A DNA stretch of 56,658 bases from Saprospiraceae bacterium (lineage in GTDB: Bacteria > Bacteroidota > Bacteroidia > Chitinophagales > Saprospiraceae): positions 1-56,658 of the forward strand of contig JANQQI010000083.1 of NCBI GenBank assembly GCA_028285085.1. The letters are read 5' to 3'. The first letter of the stretch is position 1. Each line of letters begins with the position of its first letter. Position numbers and translations under genes: made by a program. The notes under the pieces are model-generated. The model made no database searches. It was not told the DNA's origin and worked only from the letters and a program-made list of their open reading frames with translations. This document shows, piece by piece, positions 41,639 through 49,853 of this stretch.

Positions 41639-42616
41639 CTATTCAATCATTCCCGTCTGCTGCAACCACGGTTTGATAAAAGCCGACAGATCGTATGGCT
41701 CTTTGGTAGCTACATTAATAAAATCGTGATTTCCATTTTCAAGTAACTGGATTTTGAAATAAGGATTATTCATTGCCTGGAGTGCTCTGATCGAAGCGTC
41801 TACCGGAATTACCGGATCCTCAGTCCCAAAAAACCAAAGCGTATGAACCTTCAGCTCAGGAAGTATGGGTGCAGGATCAAATCCTTTTTCGCCAGCAAAG
41901 TTACTCAGCGCTTGATCCGCTTCGGCGATGGATACCCCTTCGCCGCTGCCATCCCCACTCAATTGGCTAAAGTAATGTTCTTCTCCTGCGGATACGGCTG
42001 CCCCTTCACCAATGATCATAAAATCGATTTGATCCGTTTTGGAAGCTGCGAGCGGCATAATCCAACCCGCCTGGCTGCCCCCCAAAAGGCCAATTTTTTT
42101 ATTAATGATCTCGGGGCGCTCCTCCAACCAGTCCAGACAAGCTAAGATATCTGAGGCAAGTAATTCAAACCAAACCTCACTTTCTGCTACATTGAAGAAC
42201 TGGTATTTGCCACTGGATTGACCGACCCCTCTTTTATCGTAAGCCAGTACCGCCATGTTGAGCCGAGTGCCAAGCTGGATGTAGTAGCTGAGGTCTCTAA
42301 ATTCGGTTGGTGCTGAACCGTGTGCCAGGATGAGTGCCCCCCGGATGTCCGTTTCGACCGGCGTGTAATAAGCGGCATGAAGCTGAATCGTGCCATTAGT
42401 GATGGTTACCTTCTGCATTTGATAGCCGTCGAATTGTGGATCGACAACTTCGATGAGCGTCATGGCGCAAACCGGGCATTTACCCGGTGCATTGAAATGC
42501 TCGTGGTGGCAATCAAAGCCACAGGGTGGGCAGCGATACATCTTTGCTTGAGACGAACAGGCCAACTGATGGCCGATAATCAAAGCGAAGAACAACGGTA
42601 GCAGACAACTTTTCAT
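41639..42616 (-). CDS. Alpha/beta hydrolase lipoprotein with N-terminal metal-binding domain
   Basis: A 325-residue lipoprotein (lipobox QLAC, C20). Residues 27-55 are a small Cys/His domain (YRCPPCGFDCHHEHFNAPGK, then CPVCAMTL) of the heavy-metal-binding type found on efflux proteins and metal chaperones. The rest (about 75-320) is an alpha/beta hydrolase with nucleophile S181 (GGSQAGWIMP), acid in FFGTEDPVIP and His in NGNHDFIN. Fusion of a metal-binding domain to a hydrolase is unusual. It is predicted to be exposed outside the inner membrane; substrate unknown. It converges with the lipoprotein gene ending at 41631. Confidence 0.87.
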   Translation of the reverse strand: MKSCLLPLFFALIIGHQLACSSQAKMYRCPPCGFDCHHEHFNAPGKCPVCAMTLIEVVDPQFDGYQMQKVTITNGTIQLHAAYYTPVETDIRGALILAHGSAPTEFRDLSYYIQLGTRLNMAVLAYDKRGVGQSSGKYQFFNVAESEVWFELLASDILACLDWLEERPEIINKKIGLLGGSQAGWIMPLAASKTDQIDFMIIGEGAAVSAGEEHYFSQLSGDGSGEGVSIAEADQALSNFAGEKGFDPAPILPELKVHTLWFFGTEDPVIPVDASIRALQAMNNPYFKIQLLENGNHDFINVATKEPYDLSAFIKPWLQQTGMIE

Positions 42617-42796
42617 TGGATATGGCAGCTATTTAGTAATCAACTCATCCAATTTACAGTGATGATATCTGCTAAAAAGGACAACATAGCGTAGGATCAA
42701 GACAGCTTGCTTGAGCCCAACTCATCTGGAAGCTCACAGCCTTGGTCGAAGATCCGTATCCACCCATCTTCAAAAAGATGAAAGGGGATGGAATAA

Positions 42797-42828
42797 TTTG
42801 GTTTACAATGTAAACTAGTTTATATTTG
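42797..42828 (+). promoter_or_regulatory. Bacteroidota-type promoter with overlapping operator upstream of the membrane-protein/regulator operon
   Basis: TTTG at 42797-42800 and TATATTTG at 42821-42828 are separated by 20 nt, matching the Bacteroidota consensus TTTG-N19-21-TAnnTTTG. Between them lies GTTTAC-AAT-GTAAAC (42801-42815), a perfect 6-3-6 palindrome, then TA-GTTTAT, giving a third half-site. A near-identical triplet of half-sites occurs at 43713-43735. The palindrome occupies the spacer between the promoter elements, the classic position for repression, and the operon encodes its own winged-helix regulator. Confidence 0.8.
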
Positions 42829-42842
42829 GATAAACGATTTTT

Positions 42843-43415
42843 ATGGAACAAGAATTCACACCAGAAAAAAGTCTTGAACTGATTACTCAGGTCATTCGTC
42901 AGGCGAAGTCAAAGTTTGAAGAAGACGGCGTCATTTACATGATGTGGGGAATCCTGCTGTTCGGGACATCTACGACGCAGTATTTTTTACTGCAGAACGG
43001 CTATTTTAAGAGTCATTTTTACCCCTATTTTATCCTGCCCTTAGGGATGGTAGTTTCAATTTTGTATTATCGAAACAAGCAAAAACGAAAGGGTAATCAA
43101 ATCTCAAGTATGATCAGTGTAACTTGGGGAGTGGTAGGGTTTAATTTGATGTTCATGGGCTTCTTCTTTTGGAATGCATTACAAAGCAACATGGTCCCTG
43201 TAATGTTGATCCTGATGGGGATTGGGACTTTTGTTTCCGGTAAAGCCATTAACAGCCGACTGATCATGGGCGCGGGCTTATTGCTCAACATCACGGGCTT
43301 TGTAGGCTTTCAATTCGCTTTGGCTTCTCATCCATTATTGCTGGGGATCTCCTCATTACTCTTTATCTTCGTGCCGGGACTGATTATATGGATCAAGAAG
43401 AAAAAAAATGTTTAA
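42843..43415 (+). CDS. Membrane protein of the winged-helix-regulated operon
   Basis: A 190-residue protein with a soluble N-terminal segment (1-30) and about six hydrophobic helices (about 31-50, 57-77, 93-112, 114-134, 137-157, 161-183). Basic residues lie in the loops and tail (NKQKRKG, IKKKKNV). Family not recognised. It precedes the regulator gene with an 8-bp overlap and is transcribed from the operator-controlled promoter immediately upstream (ATG 15 nt after the TATATTTG). It may be a sensor or transport partner of the regulator. Confidence 0.8.
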   Translation: MEQEFTPEKSLELITQVIRQAKSKFEEDGVIYMMWGILLFGTSTTQYFLLQNGYFKSHFYPYFILPLGMVVSILYYRNKQKRKGNQISSMISVTWGVVGFNLMFMGFFFWNALQSNMVPVMLILMGIGTFVSGKAINSRLIMGAGLLLNITGFVGFQFALASHPLLLGISSLLFIFVPGLIIWIKKKKNV

Positions 43416-43689
43416 GGACCTCAATCCAATTATACATTCTCAACTCCGGCTGGCGATTATCTCTTACTTGGTGAGTAATGGAAAGTCTGATTTTAAAGAG
43501 ATTAAGGAGGTGACGAAGGCCACTTCAGGAAATATTAGTGTCCAATTGAAAAAGTTGGAGCAAGCGAAATACATCAAAATTGTCAAAGGTTTTTTAAATA
43601 ACTATCAGCATACTTCTATCGAAATCACTGAAGCGGGACTGCAAGCCTTTGAGGAGTACGTCAACGCGATCAATCAGTATCTTAAGTAG
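43408..43689 (+). CDS. Winged-helix transcriptional regulator (HTH_34-like), likely autoregulatory
   Basis: A 93-residue DNA-binding protein: helix-turn-helix (about 12-58; SQLRLAIISYLVSNGKSDF, then ATSGNISVQLKKLEQAKYI), then the wing (IVKGFLNNYQHTSIEITEAG) and a C-terminal dimerisation helix. The size and the INPIIHSQLRLAI-like start match the HTH_34 (PF13601) type. It overlaps the membrane-protein gene by 8 bp. Two near-identical palindromes flank its operon (42801-42823 and 43713-43735), so it is the best candidate for the repressor of both transcription points. Confidence 0.88.
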   Translation: MFKDLNPIIHSQLRLAIISYLVSNGKSDFKEIKEVTKATSGNISVQLKKLEQAKYIKIVKGFLNNYQHTSIEITEAGLQAFEEYVNAINQYLK

Positions 43690-43712
43690 GTACCATTTTT
43701 TTTGAAAATTTA

Positions 43713-43735
43713 GTTTATAATGTAAACCAGTTTAA
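43713..43735 (+). promoter_or_regulatory. Second copy of the winged-helix operator, upstream of the TPR gene
   Basis: GTTTAT-AAT-GTAAAC (43713-43727), then CA-GTTTAA, differs from the 42801 site at only a few positions. TTTG at 43701-43704 upstream could serve as a -33 element, although no good -7 match is seen. It sits 11 nt before the ATG at 43747. Confidence 0.72.
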
Positions 43736-43746
43736 AATCAAAAGCA

Positions 43747-44541
43747 ATGATTCGTTTATTTCTTTTTTTACTGCTCACTGCTTCTTGTCAAGCGACTCCA
43801 CGCATCGATTTTGAGCAAATCGAATTTTATGAAACCTTTACACTGACGGATGCATCTGATTCTTTGTTAGTTGACATTCAGCAAAAAATCTACGATCGCT
43901 TTGTGCAAAGTCTGATGTCCCAAGATGATCAGCAACTATTGACTATTGAAAAGCAACTCGCCGATCTGTACGCTACGAATGCGCAAAATTTGATCCGTTA
44001 CTGGGAAAGTTACGCCCGATATTACCATGCTATCTATGCGCTCAAAAAGGGAGACCGGGAACTAGCGGAGCAATATCTCTCACAAGCGATAGCATGGTTA
44101 GATCAGCTGAAGAAAAAAAATGCGGAGGATCACGCTTTGCTATCTATGTTGCAGGGATTCGCCATTCAGTTTAATCCCCAAAAGACCATGCAACTCGCCA
44201 TGGCCTCTAAGCAAAATGCGGAATTGGCTTTGGCGATAGATGCGCAAAATTTGCGGGCTCATTACGTAGTGGCCAGCAATGATTTTTACACGCCTGAGCA
44301 GTACGGTGGAGGCAAGAAAGTGGAGGCACATTTGCAAAAGGCAGTGGCGCTTCCCACACAAAAAATCAAAAATGACCTTTTGCCTTCCTGGGGCAAAGAG
44401 GAAGCCTACGAAATGCTCATCAAATGGTACATAAAGAAGGAGCAATGGGAGACTGCGAAGACTTACTTTCAAGAAGCGATTGCCGCTTTCCCAGATAATT
44501 ATCAGCTGTCTCAACTCGCGACTCAATTGGTGAGCAAATGA
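43747..44541 (+). CDS. TPR-like repeat protein, putative lipoprotein
   Basis: A 264-residue protein. The hydrophobic start MIRLFLFLLLTASC resembles a lipoprotein signal (Cys at 14). The rest is helical and TPR-like (SYARYYHAIYALKKGDRELA, EAYEMLIKWYIKKEQWETAK). No enzymatic motif is seen. The 4-bp overlap with the following TonB receptor gene indicates co-translation, and an operator copy precedes the gene. It may be a partner of the receptor in the cell envelope (inference). Confidence 0.82.
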   Translation: MIRLFLFLLLTASCQATPRIDFEQIEFYETFTLTDASDSLLVDIQQKIYDRFVQSLMSQDDQQLLTIEKQLADLYATNAQNLIRYWESYARYYHAIYALKKGDRELAEQYLSQAIAWLDQLKKKNAEDHALLSMLQGFAIQFNPQKTMQLAMASKQNAELALAIDAQNLRAHYVVASNDFYTPEQYGGGKKVEAHLQKAVALPTQKIKNDLLPSWGKEEAYEMLIKWYIKKEQWETAKTYFQEAIAAFPDNYQLSQLATQLVSK

Positions 44542-46688
44542 GAATAACCATCCTTCTCGGCTTATTGTATTGGTGCACCTGGGCTTGGGGACAAACCCAG
44601 CTAAAAGGCGTAGTTCTGGATGAGGATAAACAAGCCATATTTGCGGCCAATGTTTTTCTCAAGCAGGACCCTGGTACCGGCGTGACGACGGATTTTTATG
44701 GGCAGTTTGTGCTACCTCTGCAGCAGGTCGGTGATACCTTGGTGGTCTCTTTTTTAGGGTATGAGCGTCAGGAAATTCCACTGGTCGATAGTGATGGGAA
44801 GAGACCACTTGAGGTCATACTTAAAACCAATCAACATGTGCTTCCCAATATCGTCGTACAGGCGAAGGATCCGATTTCGGAGCAATTCGCGGTCGTGAAA
44901 ATGGACAAGATGGATGTCTATCTCAATCCAATAGCTCAAGGGGATCCGCTCAAAGCGATTACCATCTTACCGAGCTCTACCACGATCGACGAATCAGCCA
45001 ATCCTTCCTTGCGGGGGAGTGCACCCGACCGCACCCGGGTGGTATTCAATGGTGTACCGATTTATGCGCCAGTGCGTTCCAGCCAACTCAATAATCAGGG
45101 ATTTTTCAGTCTGTTTAATCCCGAGATGATTCGCCAGCAATATGTCTATGCCAGCAATCCTCCGCTCACTTATGGCAATACCAGCGCCGGCTTGGTTGAC
45201 ATCCAAACTCATCAGCAACTCCGCCAAAATCAAATTCAATTTTCTGCTGGTCTGGCCAACACGGGCTTCTTGGTATCCAGGAAGCATCGCTCCCAAAAAG
45301 CCTTTTTACAAGCCTATGGTAATTTTCAATTCTCAGCAGCCTTCGTTGGCTTGAATCAGAAAAATCTACCGCGCTTAAAGGATTTCCGTACGCAAGATTT
45401 TGGATTGAATCTACACGCATCGATCGGGGAAAAATCATCATTTAATAGTTTTCACTACGCCATCGATGAGCGCTACAAATATCTGACAACCTTGCCGTCG
45501 TTTGAGGGTAATGCCATCGCTGGCAAACGCCGGTATTTCGTGATCAATAATTATCGGTATCAAGGAGAACGTGCTGTATTGACAATTAATAACGGACTCG
45601 ATTTTTCCAATGGTGATTTTGAATTAGGTAATTTGGATTCAAAAAATAAGACCCGACGCGCCTTTTTAGGAATGAACTATGAGTACAAGGTTGTAGACGA
45701 TTGGGAGATACAAATCGGAAGTAGTTACGACTACCAACGGCAGGTTTTTAGAGATAGTTTCCCACGGTTTTATTATGCTTTCGCCCCGGAGACCCCCACG
45801 GAGTTCGCACGCACCGCTTTGAAAAATCATAACTGGGAAACCTATTTTTATTCGCAGTGGAAAATTTATCCGGAGCTCATTTTTTCTGCGGGGGTACGGA
45901 ATAATCTATCACTTCAGGATCAACCAGCTTATTTAAGCTGGCAATTAGGACTTAAATATTTTTGGCAAAACCAGCATTCTGTTTTACTCAGTGGTGGAAA
46001 ATACCACAATTACGCTACCGCCAATTTTTTTAATCAAAATATTCAACTCCAATCTAGTTACCAGTTGGCTTTAGACTATGCTTGGGAAAATGATCATACC
46101 CTGGTCAGAGCCGCACTTTATCATAAAAAGGAACAAGAACAGTTGGCACCTACGCCTTTTATTGATTTTGAGGAAATCAGGACAATGGGAGCCGAGTTTT
46201 ATTTTGAAAGAGATTTTTATAACTATTTCAATTGGTCTTTTTCTAATTCGGTTATTCAACAGAAAGTGAAAATAGACGGTGATACTTATGTGGGGCCAAG
46301 AGATTTTGATTACTTTATTAAAACCACCTTTCAGTATCAGCATCCTCGATTATTTACGCTAGCGGTGAGCTACTTGGGGCGTCCCGGCACTTTTTATACC
46401 CCAATTAATGGAGGTCTATTAAACGAAAGCATTAATTTTTACGAACCCCTATTTAGTACTGATTTGTACAGCCAACAGTTGGGCCAATATGACCGCATTG
46501 ATATCAATATCAATCGTTATTTTTCTCTGGAGAAATTTGCACTCATTACTTTCTTATCCGTCAATAATATATTCAATTTCAAAAACGAAAGAGAGGTCCT
46601 TTATTTTCGAGATTACAGCGGATTTGATTTTGACTATTACCAACAGCGGACAATTTATTTCGGATGCGTTCTGCAGCTTAATGAATAG
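44538..46688 (+). CDS. TonB-dependent outer-membrane receptor with carboxypeptidase-like N-terminal domain
   Basis: A 716-residue protein with a signal peptide (1-18, ending WAWGQ). A CarboxypepD_reg-like domain follows (about 22-100; LKGVVLDEDKQAIFAANVFL), then a plug domain (about 108-220; LPSSTTIDESANPSLRGSAP, RTRVVFNGVPIYAPV) and a beta-barrel with a C-terminal aromatic-rich end (YYQQRTIYFGCVLQLNE). It lacks SusD next to it, so a glycan-uptake PUL is not indicated. The barrel imports a ligand, perhaps a metal chelate, using TonB energy; which one is unknown. It is the last gene of the operator-controlled operon. Confidence 0.93.
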   Translation: MRITILLGLLYWCTWAWGQTQLKGVVLDEDKQAIFAANVFLKQDPGTGVTTDFYGQFVLPLQQVGDTLVVSFLGYERQEIPLVDSDGKRPLEVILKTNQHVLPNIVVQAKDPISEQFAVVKMDKMDVYLNPIAQGDPLKAITILPSSTTIDESANPSLRGSAPDRTRVVFNGVPIYAPVRSSQLNNQGFFSLFNPEMIRQQYVYASNPPLTYGNTSAGLVDIQTHQQLRQNQIQFSAGLANTGFLVSRKHRSQKAFLQAYGNFQFSAAFVGLNQKNLPRLKDFRTQDFGLNLHASIGEKSSFNSFHYAIDERYKYLTTLPSFEGNAIAGKRRYFVINNYRYQGERAVLTINNGLDFSNGDFELGNLDSKNKTRRAFLGMNYEYKVVDDWEIQIGSSYDYQRQVFRDSFPRFYYAFAPETPTEFARTALKNHNWETYFYSQWKIYPELIFSAGVRNNLSLQDQPAYLSWQLGLKYFWQNQHSVLLSGGKYHNYATANFFNQNIQLQSSYQLALDYAWENDHTLVRAALYHKKEQEQLAPTPFIDFEEIRTMGAEFYFERDFYNYFNWSFSNSVIQQKVKIDGDTYVGPRDFDYFIKTTFQYQHPRLFTLAVSYLGRPGTFYTPINGGLLNESINFYEPLFSTDLYSQQLGQYDRIDININRYFSLEKFALITFLSVNNIFNFKNEREVLYFRDYSGFDFDYYQQRTIYFGCVLQLNE

Positions 46689-47223
46689 TCTTAAGATTAA
46701 TAGTGTTGCTCGTAGAGCGTTTCTAAGTATCGCTTTCAGCGTTAGCTCTAACCCTTAAAAATCTGATAGGATTTTCAACTTGACGGATACTCTGGATAGG
46801 CTGCTGTAATTGCGACTATTAATACTGCTATAAAAAAGAAGCCCCACTTTCCAGTGAGGCTTTCCGTCATCTCAAATAAAATTTATCAAAAGTTTATTTT
46901 CTTCATTTGTAGCCTTTGAACAGCTGCAAGCAAATTCATAATCATCGATGATGTGATCGTATCTTTCGGCTGCGGCATGCAGTTCTTATGTGACGTCAAT
47001 CATCCGTTTACATGACTTTGGGAAAAATCGTGGAGCCGTTACACTCTTGTTTTTTTGGGGTTCCGACTACAAATATAGAACATTTTTTTACCTTTATGTT
47101 CGTTTAAAGTATTGTAATACAGTTGGTTATAAGGGTGAAATATTTAATTATTGCAATTATTTCAAACGAGGCTAAGGCTTGTAGCGCATCATGTTTTTTT
47201 TTAAGTTTTTAATTATTTCAAAA
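46689..47223. other. 535-nt intergenic region with a weak terminator hairpin
   Basis: No gene is recognised; a short ORF at 46990-47175 is unconvincing. The hairpin at 46839-46863 is annotated separately. On the minus strand TATATTTG (complement of 47070-47077) is a possible -7 element, but no matching -33 is found. The AT-rich area before 47224 should contain the promoter of the downstream gene. Confidence 0.5.
46839..46863 (+). terminator. Probable terminator after the TonB receptor gene
   Basis: AGCCCCACT (46840-46848) pairs with AGTGAGGCT (46853-46861) with one C-A mismatch around a 4-nt loop, preceded by six A residues and followed by TTT. It is 150 nt after the stop, so it is a moderate candidate only. 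Confidence 0.45.
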
Positions 47224-48423
47224 ATGATAAAGAGCCACAATAACATCGCATTGAAAAAAGAGACACTTATTCGGATTTGGAGCTGGCTCGAAGAAAAATT
47301 TCCAAATACGGAGGGATGGGCTATCCGGAGCTATACGGAAAGTATGGATATCCATATTCGGCAAAAGTTTCCCGATGCGCAGCGAGCACCTTGCACCCCA
47401 GCTAAATTACAACGATTACGACACGCTGTGGTTGGAACGAGTCAGGACTATACCATACTTTCCACACATAATCTTCATTATCTGGCGCTCTACTTGGAGC
47501 AACCGATTGAAAAACTGCTCGATGGAGAAGAACTGTTACAGAATAATGGTGTAATTAATTTTTCGGAAATGGGTTTTTTGAAAAAGATAAAGACCTTGAC
47601 GAATGAAACCATTAGCAACGATCGTTGCATTCGAGTAGAATCCGATGACATTGGATTGGTCATTTTAAAAATGAGGAGCTTTACCGAAGAGGAGCGCCAA
47701 ATGTTGGATGAATTTGAGTTATCTGGAGTAGATAATGGCGTAGAACTCCGCAGAAATTTTCGGAGCGCCGATGATACCGAAGCTTTTACGCCCTTTTTGC
47801 AGATGGAAACTAAATTGCGCTTCGGGCGCTATTTTCGTCGTCTGCGCCGCGAAGGACATCTTAGTTCCGGGATGAAGAATACATTTCTTGATGATCGGGA
47901 CTTATGTGGTAATTACAACTTATTTGTATTGTATTCAATCCAAAACGGTCACTACCATCCTTGTTATTCCTGCCGAGCGTTTAGTTCATGGCCGGATTTA
48001 GAAAAGGAACTCACCGGAGAAGAGCCCGAATATTTGGATGCGATCAGCCAAAAGCAATACGAGAATACCGCTGTTTTGATTCAACGTTTGGAGCAGGAAG
48101 CCGCTAAGGCATTTATGATCGACCGGCTAGCTGGCTTCCCGAATGATCGCTTACCCAACGGCAAGATTTTACTGTTTTCGATTCTCTACCATTTTTATCG
48201 CAGCATGGGGCGCGAAGAGGTATACTGTCTAGCCCGGCGGAGCGCCACCGAGGGCTTGCTGAAAGAATATATGAGTCTGGGGATGGAAATCCGAGGTATT
48301 AGCTACTACAATTTAGGGGCAGGAATCCCCGTACCACACTGGATCATGCGCGGCAATCGCCGTGAAGCTGAAAAGAAAATGTGGAAAAACTACCGTACGA
48401 TCAAGTTGATTGTAGACGCCTGA
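47224..48423 (+). CDS. Unrecognised cytoplasmic protein of about 400 residues
   Basis: A 399-residue protein from the ATG at 47224; an in-frame ATG at 47191 would add 11 residues. It has no signal peptide or membrane span and is rich in charged helices. The N-terminal 100 residues (LIRIWSWLEEKFPNTEGWAI, PAKLQRLRHAVVGTSQDYTI, LHYLALYLEQPIEKLLDG) look like a small helical DNA-binding-like or adaptor domain. The middle has NYNLFVLYSIQNGHYHPCYSCRAFSSWPDL with two Cys. The tail ends in GISYYNLGAGIPVPHWIMRG. No match to a named family is recognised. It lies convergent to murA, 12 nt away. Confidence 0.7.
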   Translation: MIKSHNNIALKKETLIRIWSWLEEKFPNTEGWAIRSYTESMDIHIRQKFPDAQRAPCTPAKLQRLRHAVVGTSQDYTILSTHNLHYLALYLEQPIEKLLDGEELLQNNGVINFSEMGFLKKIKTLTNETISNDRCIRVESDDIGLVILKMRSFTEEERQMLDEFELSGVDNGVELRRNFRSADDTEAFTPFLQMETKLRFGRYFRRLRREGHLSSGMKNTFLDDRDLCGNYNLFVLYSIQNGHYHPCYSCRAFSSWPDLEKELTGEEPEYLDAISQKQYENTAVLIQRLEQEAAKAFMIDRLAGFPNDRLPNGKILLFSILYHFYRSMGREEVYCLARRSATEGLLKEYMSLGMEIRGISYYNLGAGIPVPHWIMRGNRREAEKKMWKNYRTIKLIVDA

Positions 48424-48435
48424 CGGCCACCCGTT

Positions 48436-49746
48436 TTACATCCGTCGAATTTCTGCGCCCAGGGCTTGTAAGCGTCCATCAATATTTTGATACCCGCGAT
48501 CAATTTGGTGAATATTACGGATCGTACTCTTGCCACGAGCGGACAGCGCTGCAATCAGCAAGGCCACGCCCGCTCGAATATCCGGCGAGGTCATCTCAAT
48601 TCCACGGAGCTGCGAGCGCCTATTTAGTCCAATCACCGTAGCGCGATGCGGGTCGCAGAGGATAATCTGCGCGCCCATATCGATAAGCTTATCGACAAAG
48701 AAAAGGCGGCTTTCAAACATCTTTTGGTGAATCAAAACGCTGCCTTTAGCCTGGGTGGCCATCACCAGAACAATACTCATCAAATCCGGCGTAAAACCAG
48801 GCCATGGCGCATCGTAGACCGTCATGATCGAACCATCAATGAAGGTTTGAATTTCGTATTCGTTCTGCTGTGGGACAAAGATGTCGTCACCTCTGATTTC
48901 CAGTTCGACGCCCAGCTTGCGGAAAACGGGCAAAATGTTACCCAGCTCCTCGACCTGGCAATCTTTAATGGTGAGAGCCGATTGGGTCATGGCGGCCATG
49001 CCAATGAAGCTCCCAATCTCGATCATATCGGGTAGTAAGCGATGGGTTGTCCCTTGCAGACTACCGACGCCCTCGATGGTCAATAGATTTGAGCCGACAC
49101 CAGATATTTTGGCGCCCATACGATTGAGCATCTTACAAAGTTGTTGGACGTAAGGTTCGCAGGCGGCGTTATAGATTTGGGTGACGCCTTCGGCTAATAC
49201 GGCAGCCATGACGACATTGGCGGTACCCGTCACCGAGATTTCATCCATCAGAAGATGGGTTCCACGTAGGCCGTCCGTCTCAATCGTGTAGACATTTTTC
49301 TCCTCATCGTAGCGGAATGCGCCGCCCAGCTTTTGCAAACCAAGAAAGTGGGTATCTAAACGACGCCGACCGATTTTGTCCCCACCGGGCTGTGGTAGAA
49401 ACGCGCGCCCGAAGCGAGCCAAAAGAGGCGCAATGAGCATCACTGAACCCCGAATTTTTCGTGCGTTGGCCTGAAATTCAGGTGACTCAAAGAATTCCAG
49501 TTGTACAGATTTGGCACAAAAGGTATATGTGTCCGCTGCGACTTGTTCTACAGCCACGCCCAAGCCACGCAGGAGATCGAGCAAGCGATTAACGTCCCGA
49601 ATATTCGGAACATTTGAAATAGTGACGATATCGTCGGTCAAAAGAGTGGCACAAAGCACTTGCAAGGCTTCGTTTTTTGCACCTTGCGGCTGGATACTGC
49701 CGCTGAGCGGCTGGCCGCCAACAATTTCAAAAGCATCTTGAGACAT
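48436..49746 (-). CDS. murA: UDP-N-acetylglucosamine 1-carboxyvinyltransferase with Asp in place of the catalytic Cys
   Basis: A 436-residue enzyme that transfers enolpyruvate to UDP-GlcNAc, the first committed step of peptidoglycan synthesis. Start chosen at 49746 (MSQDAFEIVGGQPLSGSI); an ATG at 49776 would add 10 residues. It keeps the N-terminal GAKNEALQ (K24, N25) and the family core. The active-site loop reads PQPGGDKIGRRRLDTH, with D123 where E. coli has Cys115 (PGGCTIGARPVD). The same Cys-to-Asp change in other MurA enzymes causes fosfomycin insensitivity. It lies downstream of DUF4290, from which it is separated by a strong terminator. Confidence 0.95.
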   Translation of the reverse strand: MSQDAFEIVGGQPLSGSIQPQGAKNEALQVLCATLLTDDIVTISNVPNIRDVNRLLDLLRGLGVAVEQVAADTYTFCAKSVQLEFFESPEFQANARKIRGSVMLIAPLLARFGRAFLPQPGGDKIGRRRLDTHFLGLQKLGGAFRYDEEKNVYTIETDGLRGTHLLMDEISVTGTANVVMAAVLAEGVTQIYNAACEPYVQQLCKMLNRMGAKISGVGSNLLTIEGVGSLQGTTHRLLPDMIEIGSFIGMAAMTQSALTIKDCQVEELGNILPVFRKLGVELEIRGDDIFVPQQNEYEIQTFIDGSIMTVYDAPWPGFTPDLMSIVLVMATQAKGSVLIHQKMFESRLFFVDKLIDMGAQIILCDPHRATVIGLNRRSQLRGIEMTSPDIRAGVALLIAALSARGKSTIRNIHQIDRGYQNIDGRLQALGAEIRRM

Positions 49747-49791
49747 GGGGCGAAAATTTTGCGGTGAAATTACCAAATTCCAAGTGTCCGG

Positions 49792-49829
49792 AAAAACAAT
49801 CCCCCGGCAATTTCCACTACCGGGGGATT
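49792..49829 (-). terminator. Terminator after the DUF4290 gene
   Basis: A perfect 10-bp stem, AATCCCCCGG (49798-49807) with CCGGGGGATT (49820-49829), is followed on the minus strand by GTTTTTC. It lies between the DUF4290 stop at 49854 and the murA start at 49746, so murA needs its own promoter or read-through. Confidence 0.85.
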
Positions 49830-49853
49830 ATTTCTCAGGCGCGTAGACGCAGT

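Noticed and set aside
46990-47175. 61-residue ORF after the TonB receptor
   Set aside because: Composition is not protein-like and it overlaps AT-rich presumed promoter sequence.
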